From contig NZ_RCDC01000004.1 of NCBI RefSeq assembly GCF_003651185.1, positions 1,040,659-1,104,658 of the forward strand: 64,000 nt of DNA. Reading direction: 5' to 3'. The notes beneath the pieces are model-generated. The model saw only the letters and a list, made by a program, of their open reading frames with translations, was not told the DNA's origin and did no database searches. Source of the DNA: Stenotrophomonas rhizophila (GTDB lineage: Bacteria > Pseudomonadota > Gammaproteobacteria > Xanthomonadales > Xanthomonadaceae). Shown here piece by piece: positions 47,378 to 58,600 of this stretch. The translations under genes and the position numbers were made by a program. Position 1 is the stretch's first letter. Every line of letters begins with the position of its first letter.

Positions 47378-47491
47378 ATGTGGTACTTCGCTTGGATTCT
47401 GGGTGCAGGGCTGGCTTCGGTCGTGGCCATTCTCAACGGCATGTGGTTCGAAGCCCGCGAGCAGAGCCGTACGGATCACGAAGAAGGCTAA
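47378..47491 (+). CDS. cydX: Cytochrome bd small subunit CydX
   Basis: 37-residue single-helix protein beginning MWYFAWILGAGLASVVAILN, nearly the same start as E. coli CydX (MWYFAWILG), followed by a charged tail ending HEEG. TAGGAG lies 8 nt upstream of the ATG. CydX stabilises the bd oxidase hemes. Its short length makes it easily missed. Confidence 0.92.
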   Translation: MWYFAWILGAGLASVVAILNGMWFEAREQSRTDHEEG

Positions 47492-47498
47492 AAAAAGG

Positions 47499-47527
47499 TT
47501 GCCGATCGGGTCTTCACACCGTATCCT
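47499..47527 (+). promoter_or_regulatory. Promoter of the first tRNA-Pro gene
   Basis: TTGCCG at 47499, 17-nt spacer, TATCCT at 47522, ending 12 nt before the tRNA. Same -35 and spacing as the second copy. Confidence 0.6.
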
Positions 47528-47539
47528 TGTCGGCTCCTT

Positions 47540-47616
<77 letters not shown>

Positions 47617-47632
47617 CTTCGGTGGTCGTATT

Positions 47633-47664
47633 GAAGCCTGGGAACACGTTTCCAGGCTTCTTTA
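47633..47664 (+). terminator. Terminator of tRNA-Pro copy 1
   Basis: GAAGCCTGG / CCAGGCTTC stem (47633-47641 with 47652-47660) followed by TTTA. Confidence 0.75.
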
Positions 47665-47713
47665 TCAAGGGCCGTGGCAACACGGCACCGAAGGCGAAAA
47701 ACGCGATCCCCCC

Positions 47714-47742
47714 TTGCCGCCGACCGGCGGGATCGATACAAT
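47714..47742 (+). promoter_or_regulatory. Promoter of the second tRNA-Pro gene
   Basis: TTGCCG at 47714-47719, 17-nt spacer, TACAAT at 47737-47742: a good sigma-70 promoter 13 nt before the tRNA. Confidence 0.75.
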
Positions 47743-47755
47743 AGGCGGCTCCTTA

Positions 47756-47833
<78 letters not shown>

Positions 47834-47851
47834 CTGATGGTCACAATCAAG

Positions 47852-47884
47852 CCTGGAAGACGTCACTGTCCTCCGGGTTTTTTT
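47852..47884 (+). terminator. Terminator of tRNA-Pro copy 2
   Basis: Imperfect stem CCTGGAAGAC/GTCCTCCGGG with seven T after it. The stop codon of the converging lipoprotein gene (47863-47865) lies in its loop. Confidence 0.7.
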
Positions 47885-48309
47885 GTGTCTGGCGATTGGC
47901 AGGCCGGGTAGCGGCTGCGGATCTCCCCTCCGCAGCTGCCGGTGTAGCGGTAGCCCTTCCCCAGCATGCACCGTTGTGCCGCGTAGAGCTTGTCGCGTGA
48001 AAGATGGGCGGTTTCCTCACCCGTGGCACCTTGCCGGTCTGGGGAGATGTTCCCGCTGCGTTGGCCGCCGCAGGCCTGCCAGTCCGTATCACGCACCAGG
48101 GCACCTGCGTCCGGCCTGCTCCAGTCGTGGCCCGGCGGCACCAGCTGCCGGGTTGCGGCAGGGTTTCCATTCATCCACATCCCACCTGCACCACAGGCGG
48201 TCAGCCCGAACAGCATGCCGAGCACCACCGTCGCACGACCGGTGTGCCGTTTGGCGGGATGCTTGCGACAGATGAACCCCCTACGGACGAACAGCAGTGT
48301 CATGCGCAT
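47863..48309 (-). CDS. Small lipoprotein of the haemagglutinin-linked family, member 1
   Basis: 148 residues: long basic N-region, hydrophobic segment and lipobox GLTAC, then GGMWMNGNPAATRQLVPP, DWQACGG, and RCMLGKGYRYTGSCGGEIRS with final YPACQ. These elements also occur in members 3 and 4, and the arrangement (CGG pair, CM...GYxYTG, PAC) suggests disulfides. ATG 48309 has GGAG at 8 nt and lies 5 nt after the member-2 stop. Unknown family; proposed immunity protein or orphan immunity copy for the haemagglutinin C-terminus. Confidence 0.72.
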   Translation of the reverse strand: MRMTLLFVRRGFICRKHPAKRHTGRATVVLGMLFGLTACGAGGMWMNGNPAATRQLVPPGHDWSRPDAGALVRDTDWQACGGQRSGNISPDRQGATGEETAHLSRDKLYAAQRCMLGKGYRYTGSCGGEIRSRYPACQSPDTKKPGGQ

Positions 48310-48314
48310 CGTAT

Positions 48315-48812
48315 TCACTCCACCGGAAACCCACGACGCACGAACTCGAACCCCTCGCCGGCCATGCATGCATCATGGAGCTGGCCCAGCCGAGCGGCGA
48401 TCTCTTTGCGCCGCTTCTTCTGTGCCGAGGTACGTTCGGCATGCCAGATCTTCGTGATCACGGCGCTCTCCTTGAGAAGCCCAACGTACTCGTCGGTGTT
48501 GCGCAGGTGCTGGCTGCATTGCTGCCGGGCCAGGTCCGCGTCGGCCTTGCTCGCCCCCGCCTTGCGCCAGTACTGCCGCGTCGGCATGACACGAACGGAA
48601 CCCGCCGGAACAGGCCCCATGTCCGTCACCGCCACCTGCCCCGGTACAGCGGGAGTGCTGGCACAGCCTGCAACCGCGAAAAGTACGATCGCCATCAGCA
48701 TCGATATACGTCTGACCCTCCGGCTCGCGCGAGGGTGCTCATGCGCCGTCCGCCGATCCCAGGGAGCAGGTGCAGCGGTGAACGCAACGCCACGAGGTCG
48801 CCGCACGTTCAT
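48315..48812 (-). CDS. Small lipoprotein of the haemagglutinin-linked cluster, member 2 (divergent)
   Basis: 165 residues from ATG 48812, which overlaps the member-3 stop (ATGA). Lipobox AVAGC is at residue ~50, preceded by an unusually long basic leader; a start at ATG 48701 would give a conventional length but no positive charge. The mature part has RVMPTRQYWRKAGASKAD, QQC, and ACMAGEGFEFVRRGFP, which I align loosely with PPRDHWQKAG and CMM.KGYRYTG of the other members. Lys/Arg-rich middle helix. Function unknown. Confidence 0.6.
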   Translation of the reverse strand: MNVRRPRGVAFTAAPAPWDRRTAHEHPRASRRVRRISMLMAIVLFAVAGCASTPAVPGQVAVTDMGPVPAGSVRVMPTRQYWRKAGASKADADLARQQCSQHLRNTDEYVGLLKESAVITKIWHAERTSAQKKRRKEIAARLGQLHDACMAGEGFEFVRRGFPVE

Positions 48813-49219
48813 CGCGACTGGCAGGCGGGGAATCGACTCGCAGTATCCCCTGAGCATGTCCCGGTGTATCGGTATCCCTTTTGCATCATGCAGCGCTGGA
48901 CGTCGTCATTCTTCCGGGTGAGGCGCTGCACGGTTTCGGGACCGTTGCCGCCCTGCTGATCGATGCCGACGTTGCCGTTCGCCATGCCGCCGCATGCCAC
49001 CCACGCCGCCCCCAGTTGCGAGGCATCTGCCGTGCCCGCGGCCCAGCTGTCGCGCTGCGAAGGGGGATTGGCCAAGGCGTCGTGGGTTTTCTTGTCACAG
49101 TAGGCGCGCGGCGTCTGCGGGCCGCATAAGCGCCCGTTGCCCGCGGTGCAGCCCGTCATGACCGCTACCGCCATCAGCAGACCGAACCCCGTACAGCTTC
49201 GCCTTCGAACCTGCTTCAT
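48809..49219 (-). CDS. Small lipoprotein of the haemagglutinin-linked family, member 3
   Basis: 136 residues with signal peptide and lipobox VMTGC (C24). Six further cysteines; AWVACGG, VQRCMMQKGYRYTGTCSG and RFPACQSR are the shared family elements, while the GGMWMNG block is replaced by GNGRLCGPQTPRAYCDKK. ATG 49219 is chosen from the signal-peptide layout. Overlaps member 2. Proposed immunity-type role only by position. Confidence 0.7.
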   Translation of the reverse strand: MKQVRRRSCTGFGLLMAVAVMTGCTAGNGRLCGPQTPRAYCDKKTHDALANPPSQRDSWAAGTADASQLGAAWVACGGMANGNVGIDQQGGNGPETVQRLTRKNDDVQRCMMQKGYRYTGTCSGDTASRFPACQSR

Positions 49220-49248
49220 GCGCTTCGTCCAGGATGTCCGCAGACGCC

Positions 49249-49620
49249 TTACTTCTGGCATGCGGGATATTGACTGCGTATATCGCCTTCGCAGGAGCCC
49301 GTGTATTGATACCCGCGGGACATCATGCAACGCTGCATGTCGTCGAACTTGCGGCTCATCGCCTGCTGGATCACCGCAGAGCTCGATCCATCCGACGTGG
49401 CGACGTTGTAACCGCCGCTGTCCGCCCCGCCACAACCGAGCCAGTCCGCACTGCGGGCCGCGGGGTCATTGCCTGCTTTCTGCCAATGATCGCGCGGTGG
49501 AACGATGTTCCTGCCCACGGACGGATCTCCATTCATCCACATACCGCCGATGCCACAACTGGCGAGCATCAACGTTACACAGGCAAGTAGGAGCCTGTTT
49601 CCTGCACGCGGGGAACTCAT
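49249..49620 (-). CDS. Small lipoprotein of the haemagglutinin-linked family, member 4 (adjacent to haemagglutinin gene)
   Basis: 123 residues from ATG 49620 with lipobox LASC (C22), then GIGGMWMNGDPSVGRNIVPPRDHWQKAG, DWLGCGG and QRCMMSRGYQYTGSCEGDIR with final YPACQK. An alternative ATG at 49662 overlaps the haemagglutinin stop (ATGA) and would add 14 residues, so translation is probably coupled to the giant gene. As the first gene after it, this is the best candidate for the cognate immunity protein. Confidence 0.7.
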   Translation of the reverse strand: MSSPRAGNRLLLACVTLMLASCGIGGMWMNGDPSVGRNIVPPRDHWQKAGNDPAARSADWLGCGGADSGGYNVATSDGSSSAVIQQAMSRKFDDMQRCMMSRGYQYTGSCEGDIRSQYPACQK

Positions 49621-49658
49621 GCTGACGTACCTTTTCTTTGAGGGATTGAGGAGGGATG

Positions 49659-52600
49659 TCATCGACTGGCACCGGCAAGAATGGAGATCGCGGACCAGAC
49701 CTGGGGCGGCAGCGCCTTCGCCATTGCGAAGGGAGCCGCCACGGGAATCGCGACGACGGTCCAGCCTTCGTGGAAGGTGGACAGCGCCCATGGACGGCCA
49801 CGACGTGCATTCCCCTGCTCATCGTACAACCCTGCAAGTTGCCCGCCGATCATGTCATGCGGGCCGGCGAAGTACTCGATCAGCCTGTCCTGCCAGTCTC
49901 CTGGCTTGTAGGGGTCGCCTCGCAGCGTCCCTGTCCAGCCTTGGATACCCCCAGTTACGCCGCCCAGTTTCTTGCCTTCCTCCGACGCCAGGTACTGGGC
50001 GAGGGTCAATCCCCCCTGTTTATCGTCGAACTGCACGCGTCCCAGCGAATCCAGGGCAAGTGTGCCGTCTGGATTCGTTGCACAGCGGATGCTGCCAGGT
50101 CCGCACAGCTGATCCAGGTCCACGCGGGTTCCCCCGATCTTGAACTCATCGCCATCCACACCGGCACTCTTTCCGTGGATGTTGTCCAGTGTCGTCACGC
50201 CGTCGGTGACACCCGGGAACAACTGCGAGTTCTTGATCATCTCCTGCCGCATCCAGTCCGCCGCACTGGCCAGCGCCTCCTTGGAGACCGCGCTGGTCGC
50301 CGAGCCGGTCACCGCGCCGATCAGGATGTTGAGCATCTTCTCCTGCGTGCGCAGTTCATCGGCTTCAGCCTGCAGCGCAGCCTTCTGCTCCGGCGTGGAG
50401 GCTTCCTCGTAACGCTCCTTGATGCTGGCGCCGCGGCTGGCCACATAGCTGCCCACGGCACTGTGCGCCTGCTGGGTGAACGCTGCGCTGATCTGCGCTT
50501 CGGCCTGCACCTTCTGCGCGAGCTCCACCGGATCCCAGTTACGGATCAGCCCGTTGGCATCGTCGCCACTGAGCACACCGCGATTGAGGCTGGCCAGGGT
50601 GTCGTCGATGCTCTTGCCGGTCTTGGCCAGCTGCGCGTTGCCATCGGTGATGGTCAGCGCGCCTGCGCTGATACCGCTGCGGGTGGTGCTGGCATCGCTG
50701 CCCTTGTCGCTGGCATAGCCGGGTGCGGCGGCGCTGGCATCGTTGCCATAGTTCTGCCACGACCAGCTGCTGCCCTGCCCGGCTGCACCGGTGGACCCGG
50801 GCGTGCCGTCGTTGCCACGGCCGCTGTTGCCGCCATTGGACGGGCCGCCTGTGCCGCTCTTGCTGAAGCCGCCGGACAGGCTCAGGCTGCTGGCCTTGTA
50901 ATCGCTGCGGTTGTCCAGATCGCGCACACTCAATGTGCTGGTGATCAGCTGGTTGCGACCGTCGGCGATGGCCTGCTCGCTGGAGGCGATCACGCCACCG
51001 ATCAGATCGGTATTGCCGCCTACGCGCACCTGGTAGCCACCGTCGCCCGCCTTGATCCCGCTCTGCTCGACAACACTGGCGTAGTCACCATCGACCTTGG
51101 TGTTGCCGTAGCTGGCGCTGCCGGAGAAACCCAAGCCGACCGTGACACTGCCGCCGACACTGGTGTCCTTGCTTTGGAAGGTGGAGGTGTCCTGCAGGCT
51201 CTCGATGTTGAGGTCGCCGCCGATATCGGCGATCACCTCGCGGCCGCTGGCCACCGCGCCACGCAGGGTGGTGTCGCCACCGGATTCGAGCACCAGCGTG
51301 TTGCCGGCGTTGACGTGGCTGTTGGTCCACTGCACGTCGGTGCCCTCGCCCTTGCCCTTGGAGCCACTGGCGTTGGCGGTGATGCCCGCACTGGCACCGC
51401 CGGAGCCGATGCTGATGGCCACGCCGACACCACCGCTGGCCGCGCTGCTCTTGCGATCGGTTTCCTGCGTGTTCTTCGCCGCCAGCAGGGCGATATCGCC
51501 ATCGGCCCGCAGGTAGGCGTTGTTGCCGGCGTTGATGGTGCTGCCAATCACGGTCAGATCCGAGTCCTTGCCCGCGCCCGTGGCACTGATGCGCACGTCG
51601 CCGCCCGCGGTGATGCTGGAGCCGGCTGCGTTGTCATGCGTGGTGGTGGTCTTGCTGTCGCTGCGTGCGCCGCCCACGGTGATGGAGATGTTGATGCCGC
51701 CCGCCGCGCCCGGATCGGCCTGCACCGCACCCACCGCTGCCGCCGTATTGAGCACGGTGGTCGCCGCCGCCAGCGTCTTCATGCGGCTGTCGTCGGTCTG
51801 GCTGGCCGCCTTCTTCATCTGCTCGGCGCTCTGGATCGCCGAGATCACCGGCGCGGTCAGCGCCACCGTCAGGCCGGCCTGGCGGAACTTGTCCTCCTGG
51901 GTGGCGACGCCGGTCTCGCGGGCCTCCACGATGTCGACCTTGCGCGCATGGATGTCGATGTCGCCCTCGGGCGCGACGACGTGGCTGCCAACCTGGCGGT
52001 AGTTGTTGCCCGCCACCATCACCACGTTGCCCGCGGTGGAGCCGATGGTGGACGCCGAGGCACTGGTACTCACGTCCTTGGCATCGCGGCTCTGCATCTG
52101 CGTGCCGACCGTGAACGCGACGCCGCCGTTGTAGAGGAAGCCGCTTTCATCCTTGCGCTTGTAGTGGCTCTCACCGCGCGTGTTGGTCGCCGCCTGCACG
52201 GTCAGATCGTTGTCGGCCAGCAGCACGGTGCCCGCATCGGAGACCACGTTGCTGCCGGTCACGGTGATGTTGTTGCCGCGCACCGCCACCTGGTGCCCGC
52301 TGAGCGTGCTGGCGATGGCCTGGGTTTCCTCCAGGCTGTCGCGCGTGGTGTTGGTGGTGGACTTCAACAGCCCGCGATGGGTGTGCTTGCGGCCCTCGCT
52401 CCAGTTGTTGCTCTGCTCGCCGCTGGCGATGCTGACGTCGTTGTCGGCCATCACCGAGATCGCGCCATCGCTGCTGTAGACCTGCGCGGCGCGCAGGTTC
52501 ACGTCATGCCCGGCCTGCAGCTGCACGGCCCCGGCGGTATCGAGGGTGGTGCCGACCTCGCGCACGTAGCCTTGGCGCAGGTAGTTGTCGTTGTTGCGGA

Positions 52601-55600
52601 CATTGTTTTCCTGGCGCGCCTCGGTGACCGTGCCCAGGGAGAGATCCCGCCCCGCCGCGAGCAGGGTCTGGCCCTGTGCACCGGTGTTGACCACCTGGGC
52701 GCCGTCCATGCGCAGATCGCGGCCGGCCTTGGCCAGCAACGTGGCGCCCTGGTCGCTCACGAACAACCCGGCCACGCGATCGATGTTGGTCCGGCTGAAG
52801 TCGCTCAACCCCGCGGTGTTCTGACCGCTGCGGGTGGTGGTGACCATGTTGAGATCACGGCCGGCGCTGGCGACCAGCACGCTGCGCGCATCGATCAGGC
52901 CGCCGAGGTTGTCCAGATCGGTACGCGCGTTGGCACTGACCGTGTCACCGCTGATGCGGCCGTCGAGGTTGCGCAGGTTCTGCGCGTCGATCTTCACCGC
53001 GGTGCGGCCAGCAATGGTGCCGCTGTTGACCAGGTCGCCGCGCAGGTTCAGCTCCACCGAGCGGCCGGCCAGCAGCGTACCGGTGCCGTCGATATCGCCG
53101 GGGCGCACGCGCACATACACCTGCGGAACCAGTGCGGTGGTGGTGCTGCCATCGGCCAGGGTGACGCGCTGCTCGACCAGCCAGACGATGTCGCTGGTGA
53201 GCTGGGCCATCTGCGCCGGGGTCAGCGCCACGCCCGGGCGCAGGCCCCATGCGTCGGCGATGGTGGCCGCGTTGTCGAGCAGCGCGCGGTACTGCGCTTC
53301 ATCGTCGGCGTAGCCATCCAGGAAGCGGCGGCCGGTGAGCTGGGCGACCTGATCGCGGACCAGCTTCTGTTCGTAGAACCCATCGCCCAAGCGCTTCTGC
53401 ACGTTGGCCGGGTCCACGCCCATCTTCTGCAGCAGGTACTCCGAGCCGAGCCAGCTGCGGTAATCGGCAAAACGCGGATCGGTTTCGACCAGGTACTGGC
53501 CGGCATCCGGGCCGCTCTGGAACAGGCTGCTCTGCGGCAGTTCGGCCTCCACGCCGATGGTGCGGATCACGGTCGGCTGGTTGCCCGCCGCACCCTGCGC
53601 ACCGGTGCCGGCAGTGCTGCCGGGCCCGGCCAGCGAGGCCACGCTGGCGCTGACTTCGGTCACCTGGCGCTGCCCACCCACGGCACCGGCCTCGGCTGCG
53701 CCACCGACCTGCCCACCGACGGAACCGGTGCTGACGCCGCCCACCTGATAGCCGCTGCCACCGTCGCGGGTGTGCTCGGCCGTCCGGGTGACGCCCAGGT
53801 TGATGGTGCGCACTTCATCGGCCGGGCGATAGGCGATCTTCCGGTCCCACTTGCGTTCGTGATAGCGCTTGAAACCACCGCGCCAGCGACTGTAGGTGTA
53901 CTGGCTGGTGCCTTCCTCGTGCACCCGGTACTCGCCGAACGCATCGATGTTGCGCAGGTTGCCCAGGTCGCCCAGCAACGCACCGCCGGCCAGGATCTGG
54001 CTCTTGTCGTTGATCAGCTCATCGCCGCGCAGGCTCATGTTGCCGCCGGAAATGATGCGGCCGGGCGCGCTGGAGGCGACCTGGGTTTCGTACTCGGTAT
54101 GGGTGACGTCGTACTGGGTCCAGTCCTTGACGTCGCCGTTGCCGTTCTTCCACCAGTACTTGCCGGCGCGGCTCCAGCTGGACCAGGTGAACTCGCTGGC
54201 ATCGTGCATGCCCGGCGTGCCCTTGGGCTGGATGTACAGCTTCTTGGTCGGGCCCACCACCATCACTTCAGTGGTGGCGAAATGCTCGTTGCTGTTGAGC
54301 AGGCGCGCGGCATCGATGCTCACGCCACCCAGCGACTCGATGGTCGCGCTGGCATTGTGCACCGAGCCGGCGCGACCGACCGCATGCCCCTGCGCATCCA
54401 GCGCACCGCCGATGTTGAGTGCATTGTCGCCACCGCCGGCGCTGAAGATCAGCGCCTGCTCGCGGTTGACCACGGTGCCGGCGCCGATATCCAGGCGCTC
54501 ACGCGCGGCAATGGTGGCGGCGCGGGTCACGCCCTCCAGCGTTTCGTCACTGTTGACCAGGGTGTTGGCACCGATCGACAGGCGGTCGCCATAGATGCGA
54601 CCGGTGCCGACGTTGAGGATCACATCGGCATCGACGCGGGTATCCACGCCATCGATCAGCCCACGGTTGCCGAGCACGCCATCGGCGCGTACCTGGGTGC
54701 GGATGCCGCTGATCTCACCCGTGGCGAGGTTGTCGATCTGGCGTGCGTGCAGGTTCAGATCCCCGGCCTGCACCTTGCCTGCATTGGTCCACAGCCCCTG
54801 CGTGGAAACGGTGGCCTTGCCATTGGCGGTGATCTGGCCATCGTTGCGGTAGTCCTGCTGCAGCGCCAGCACCAGGTCGCCCTGCGACAACACCCGGCCC
54901 GTACCGTTGAGCGCGTTGGCATGCAGCGTCTGGTTGCCCGCCGACAGCAGCGTGCCGTCGGTGTTGCCGACCTGGCCGGCGTGCACGTCCAGGCTGCCCG
55001 CCGAGGACACCAGCCCCTGCTGGTTGAGCAGTGCATCGGTCGCCTGCAGCGCAATGCGCTGGTCGGCAGCGATCATGCCGCTGCTGTTGTCGATCTGCGC
55101 GGCAGTGAGGTCCACGTTGCGACCCTGCAGCCCGAGCGCGGTGCCGCCGCCGCTCGTGGCGCGGTTGTCGATGCGCGCGGCCCGGGCGACCAGATCGCCA
55201 CCGGCCACGGCCAGCCCGGCCTGGTTGACCAGCTCACCGCTCAGATCGAGGGTCAGATTCTGGGCGGCCTGGAGACGGCCACCGCTGTTATCCACGCGCT
55301 GCGCCTGCAGCAGCAACGAGGCCCCGCTACCCACCTGCCCGCCGCTGCGGTTGTCCAGCGAGGCCAGCCGCGCATCCAGCGCCGCCTGCGCCTGGACAAG
55401 GCCGGCCCGGTTGTCCAGCTCACCCGCGCGGAGGGTCAGCCCAGCACCGCTGACGATACCACCGCGCGCGCCCGCCTCGGTGTTGCCCAGGCGCTGGCCG
55501 TGGGTATCGATGCGCATCGCCGCACTGGACTGCAGCAGGCCAGCGCGGTTCTCCAGCGCGCCACTGCGGATATCCAGCGTGCCGCCGGTGGCGGCGAGGA

Positions 55601-58600
55601 TGCCCTCACTGTTGTCCACGCCCCCCAGGCCCGTATCGAGAGCAACGGACGCGCCCGCCAGGGTGCCACGCACGTTGGTCAGCCCCTGACTGGCGACCGA
55701 GAGCGCACGTTCGGCCTGGATCACACCGGCGGTGTTGTCGATAGCGCTCGCGCTATCGAGCGTGACATCGCCCTCGACCGAGGCCAGCGTGCCCGCCTCA
55801 CGGTTGACGATGCGGCCGGCCTGCACCTGCAGCGTGCCGTTGGCAGCAACGGTGCCGGCGCTGTTGTCCAGCGCCTGCGTCACCGCCACGCCGAGCGTAT
55901 CGCCCGCGTTGACGGTGCCGCTGCGATTGTCGAGGCTGCCGGCGCGCAGCTGCTGCGCACCACCGGAGGCGATCAGGCCACCCTGGCGGTTGTCGAGCAA
56001 GCCGTCCACGCTCAGCTGCAATGCACGGTCACCGGCCGCCTGGACCGTGCCAGCCTGGTTGTCCAGCTGGCCAGCCTGCAGGGTCAGATCGCCCGCGCTG
56101 GCCAGTGTGCCGCGCTGGTTGTCGATCACACCGGCCACCTGCAGCGCGGAGGCCGCATTGCCTGCCGCCAGCAGCTTGCCGTCGCGGTTGGAGAGGCTGC
56201 CCGCCTCCACGGCGAGCGCACCATTGCCGATGATCTGACCGCTATCGTTTTGCAGCGCGTGGGTCACGCGCAGGCCAAGTGTGTCGGTGCCGGTGGCGAT
56301 CAGCTCACCCCGACGGTTGTCCAACTGCCCGGCGTCGATCTCCATGCGCACCGCCGAGGCGATACCGCCGGAGACGTCGATGCGCTGTCCCTGCAGGTGT
56401 AGCGCGCCATTGCTCAGCAGCTTGCCGCCTGCCCCGGCCAAGGTCGCCGCGGTGACGTCCAGGCGGCCGCTGCCGGCCTGCTGCACCTGCCCACCCGCGT
56501 TGCTCAACAGCGCGGTATCGATGGCCAGATCGCCGTTGCTGGCGAGCGTGCCACCGCTGTTGTCCAGCGCGGTTGCCGCCTTGATGCGGTTGGCCTGGCT
56601 GCCGGTCGCCAGCAGCTGGCCGCCACGGTTGTCGAGCGTATCGACCTGGAGATCGAGCGTGCCGGCCTGCAGTTCCGCCTGGCGATGGTCGACCTGCCCT
56701 GCGCGCAGGCTGAGCGTTCCAGCCGTGGCGATCTCGCCGCGCTGGCCGTCCAGCGTGCCGGTGGTGAGCTGCAGGCCGTCGCTGCCGGCGTGCAGCAGCG
56801 TGCCATCGGTGTTGACCAGCATTGCACTGGTCAGCGCCAGCGAAGCGGCGTTGCTGGCGAGACTGCCGTCGGTGTTATCGAGCGTGCCTGCCACCTGAAG
56901 CTGCGCGGGTGCAGTGCCGCTGTGGGCGATCTTGCCGCTGCGGTTGGACAGCTGCGTGGTGCGCACATCGAGGGCGCCGCCCACATTCAATGCGCCCGCG
57001 TCGTTGTGCAGTGCCTGGCCCTGCACGCGCAGGTCGCGCTGGGTGGTCAGTTCGCCCTGCCGATTGGACAGCACACCACCGTTCACGCTCAGGTCGCGCA
57101 CGCCGATGCTGCCGGCGTCGTTGTCCAACCCACTGGCGCGCAGATCGATATCGCCACCGGCCAGCACCGCGCCGGCATTGTTGTCGAGCAGGCCGGCAAT
57201 CACCACGCGGCCCTGCGCGAGCGGCGCGGTGGTCGGCGGAATCACGCCCGGCGCGCTGCCGTCGGTGCTGCCGTTGCCGGTGCCCGGTGTTCCTGGGTTG
57301 CCCGTGCCTTCCCCCGTGCCTGGCGTCGTCGGTGCGGTGCCATCCTGCTGGGCCAGCGCGCCGATGCTGCCCTTGTCGCGGTTGTTCAGCTGCCCACTCT
57401 CTACCGCCAACGCCTGCACACCCGCCTGCTCAATGCGCCCGTCGCGGTTGACCAGCGAGGCGGCTTCCACATCCAGACGGGTGCCATTGAGCTGGCCGCC
57501 GCGGTTGTCCAGATCCTGGCCGGTGCGCAGGTTCAACTCGCGACCCGCGCTGACCAGACCTTCATTGCGCACACCGCCGCTGGCCGCGATGCCGGTGTCA
57601 TCGCGCGCCTGCAGTTTGCCGGTGTTTTCCAGCCGGCCATCGACGGTGACCACCAGCTCACCGGTCTGCGCGCCGAGATTGCCGGCGTTGCGCACGCCTA
57701 CCCCATGCTCGGTGCCCATCAGCAGAATCTTGTTGGCATACATGCCGCCGAGCTGGGCGACGTCGAGCGCGTACTGCGGCGTGCTGCCGTCGGCCGCTTG
57801 GGCCTGCACGCGGCTCAGATCGGCGCTCACCGTATTGGCGCCAGTGGTGACCTGCAGCTGCTGTGCCCAGAGGCCCGCATTGAGCTGCACCGAGCGCGCG
57901 ATCAGATCGGTGTAGTCGACCCGGCTGGCATCCATGCCGGCGCCAAAGATATGGATTGCCCCGCCCTGCACGCGATAGCCCTCCAACGCGCCGCCGTTGA
58001 ACGTCGGCGTGCCGGTGGTCAGGGTGATGCGGTTGGCGTTGATGAAGCCGCAGCCATCGCAATCGATACCAGCGGGGTTGGCGATCACCACCTGCGCACG
58101 GTCGCCGGCAACTTCCACGTAGCCGCGCAGCTGGCTCGGGTTGGCGCCGTTGATCTCGTTGAGGATCACCCGTGCGGTGCCACCGGCCAGCCACGGATTG
58201 CCCTGTACCCAGCCACCGAGCTGGGACTGCGTGTTGCCGCGCGAATTGTTGAGGATGGCGCCCTGCTGGTCGACATCGAAACGCTGGTAGGTATTGCGCG
58301 AGACACCCGCCGCACTGGGGGTCTGGATGTTGATCTGCGGCGTGCCGTTGGCGGTTTCCAGCACGGTCGGGCGCTGGTTGCCCGGTGCGTTCGGATCGGC
58401 CACCACCTGCGCCGCGGCCAGGCCGCTCACGCCGACCCAGCCCAGCATCACCCACAACGCGAAGGCCATCGGGCGCAGTGCCGCCGTGCGATCGCCATCC
58501 TGCCCGGTACCGGCGCCGCCGGGGCGCGGGGTGATTTCCGCGGCGACCTGCCAGAGCATGAGGGCGTGGTTGAACACGAGGCGGTACAGATGCTTGTTCA

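Noticed and set aside
49656..56402. 2248-codon open frame on the plus strand opposite the haemagglutinin gene
   Set aside because: Antisense to a GC-rich repetitive gene with strong family matches; its translation is low-complexity Ala/Val/Gly/Asp without domains or a ribosome site. Shadow of codon bias.
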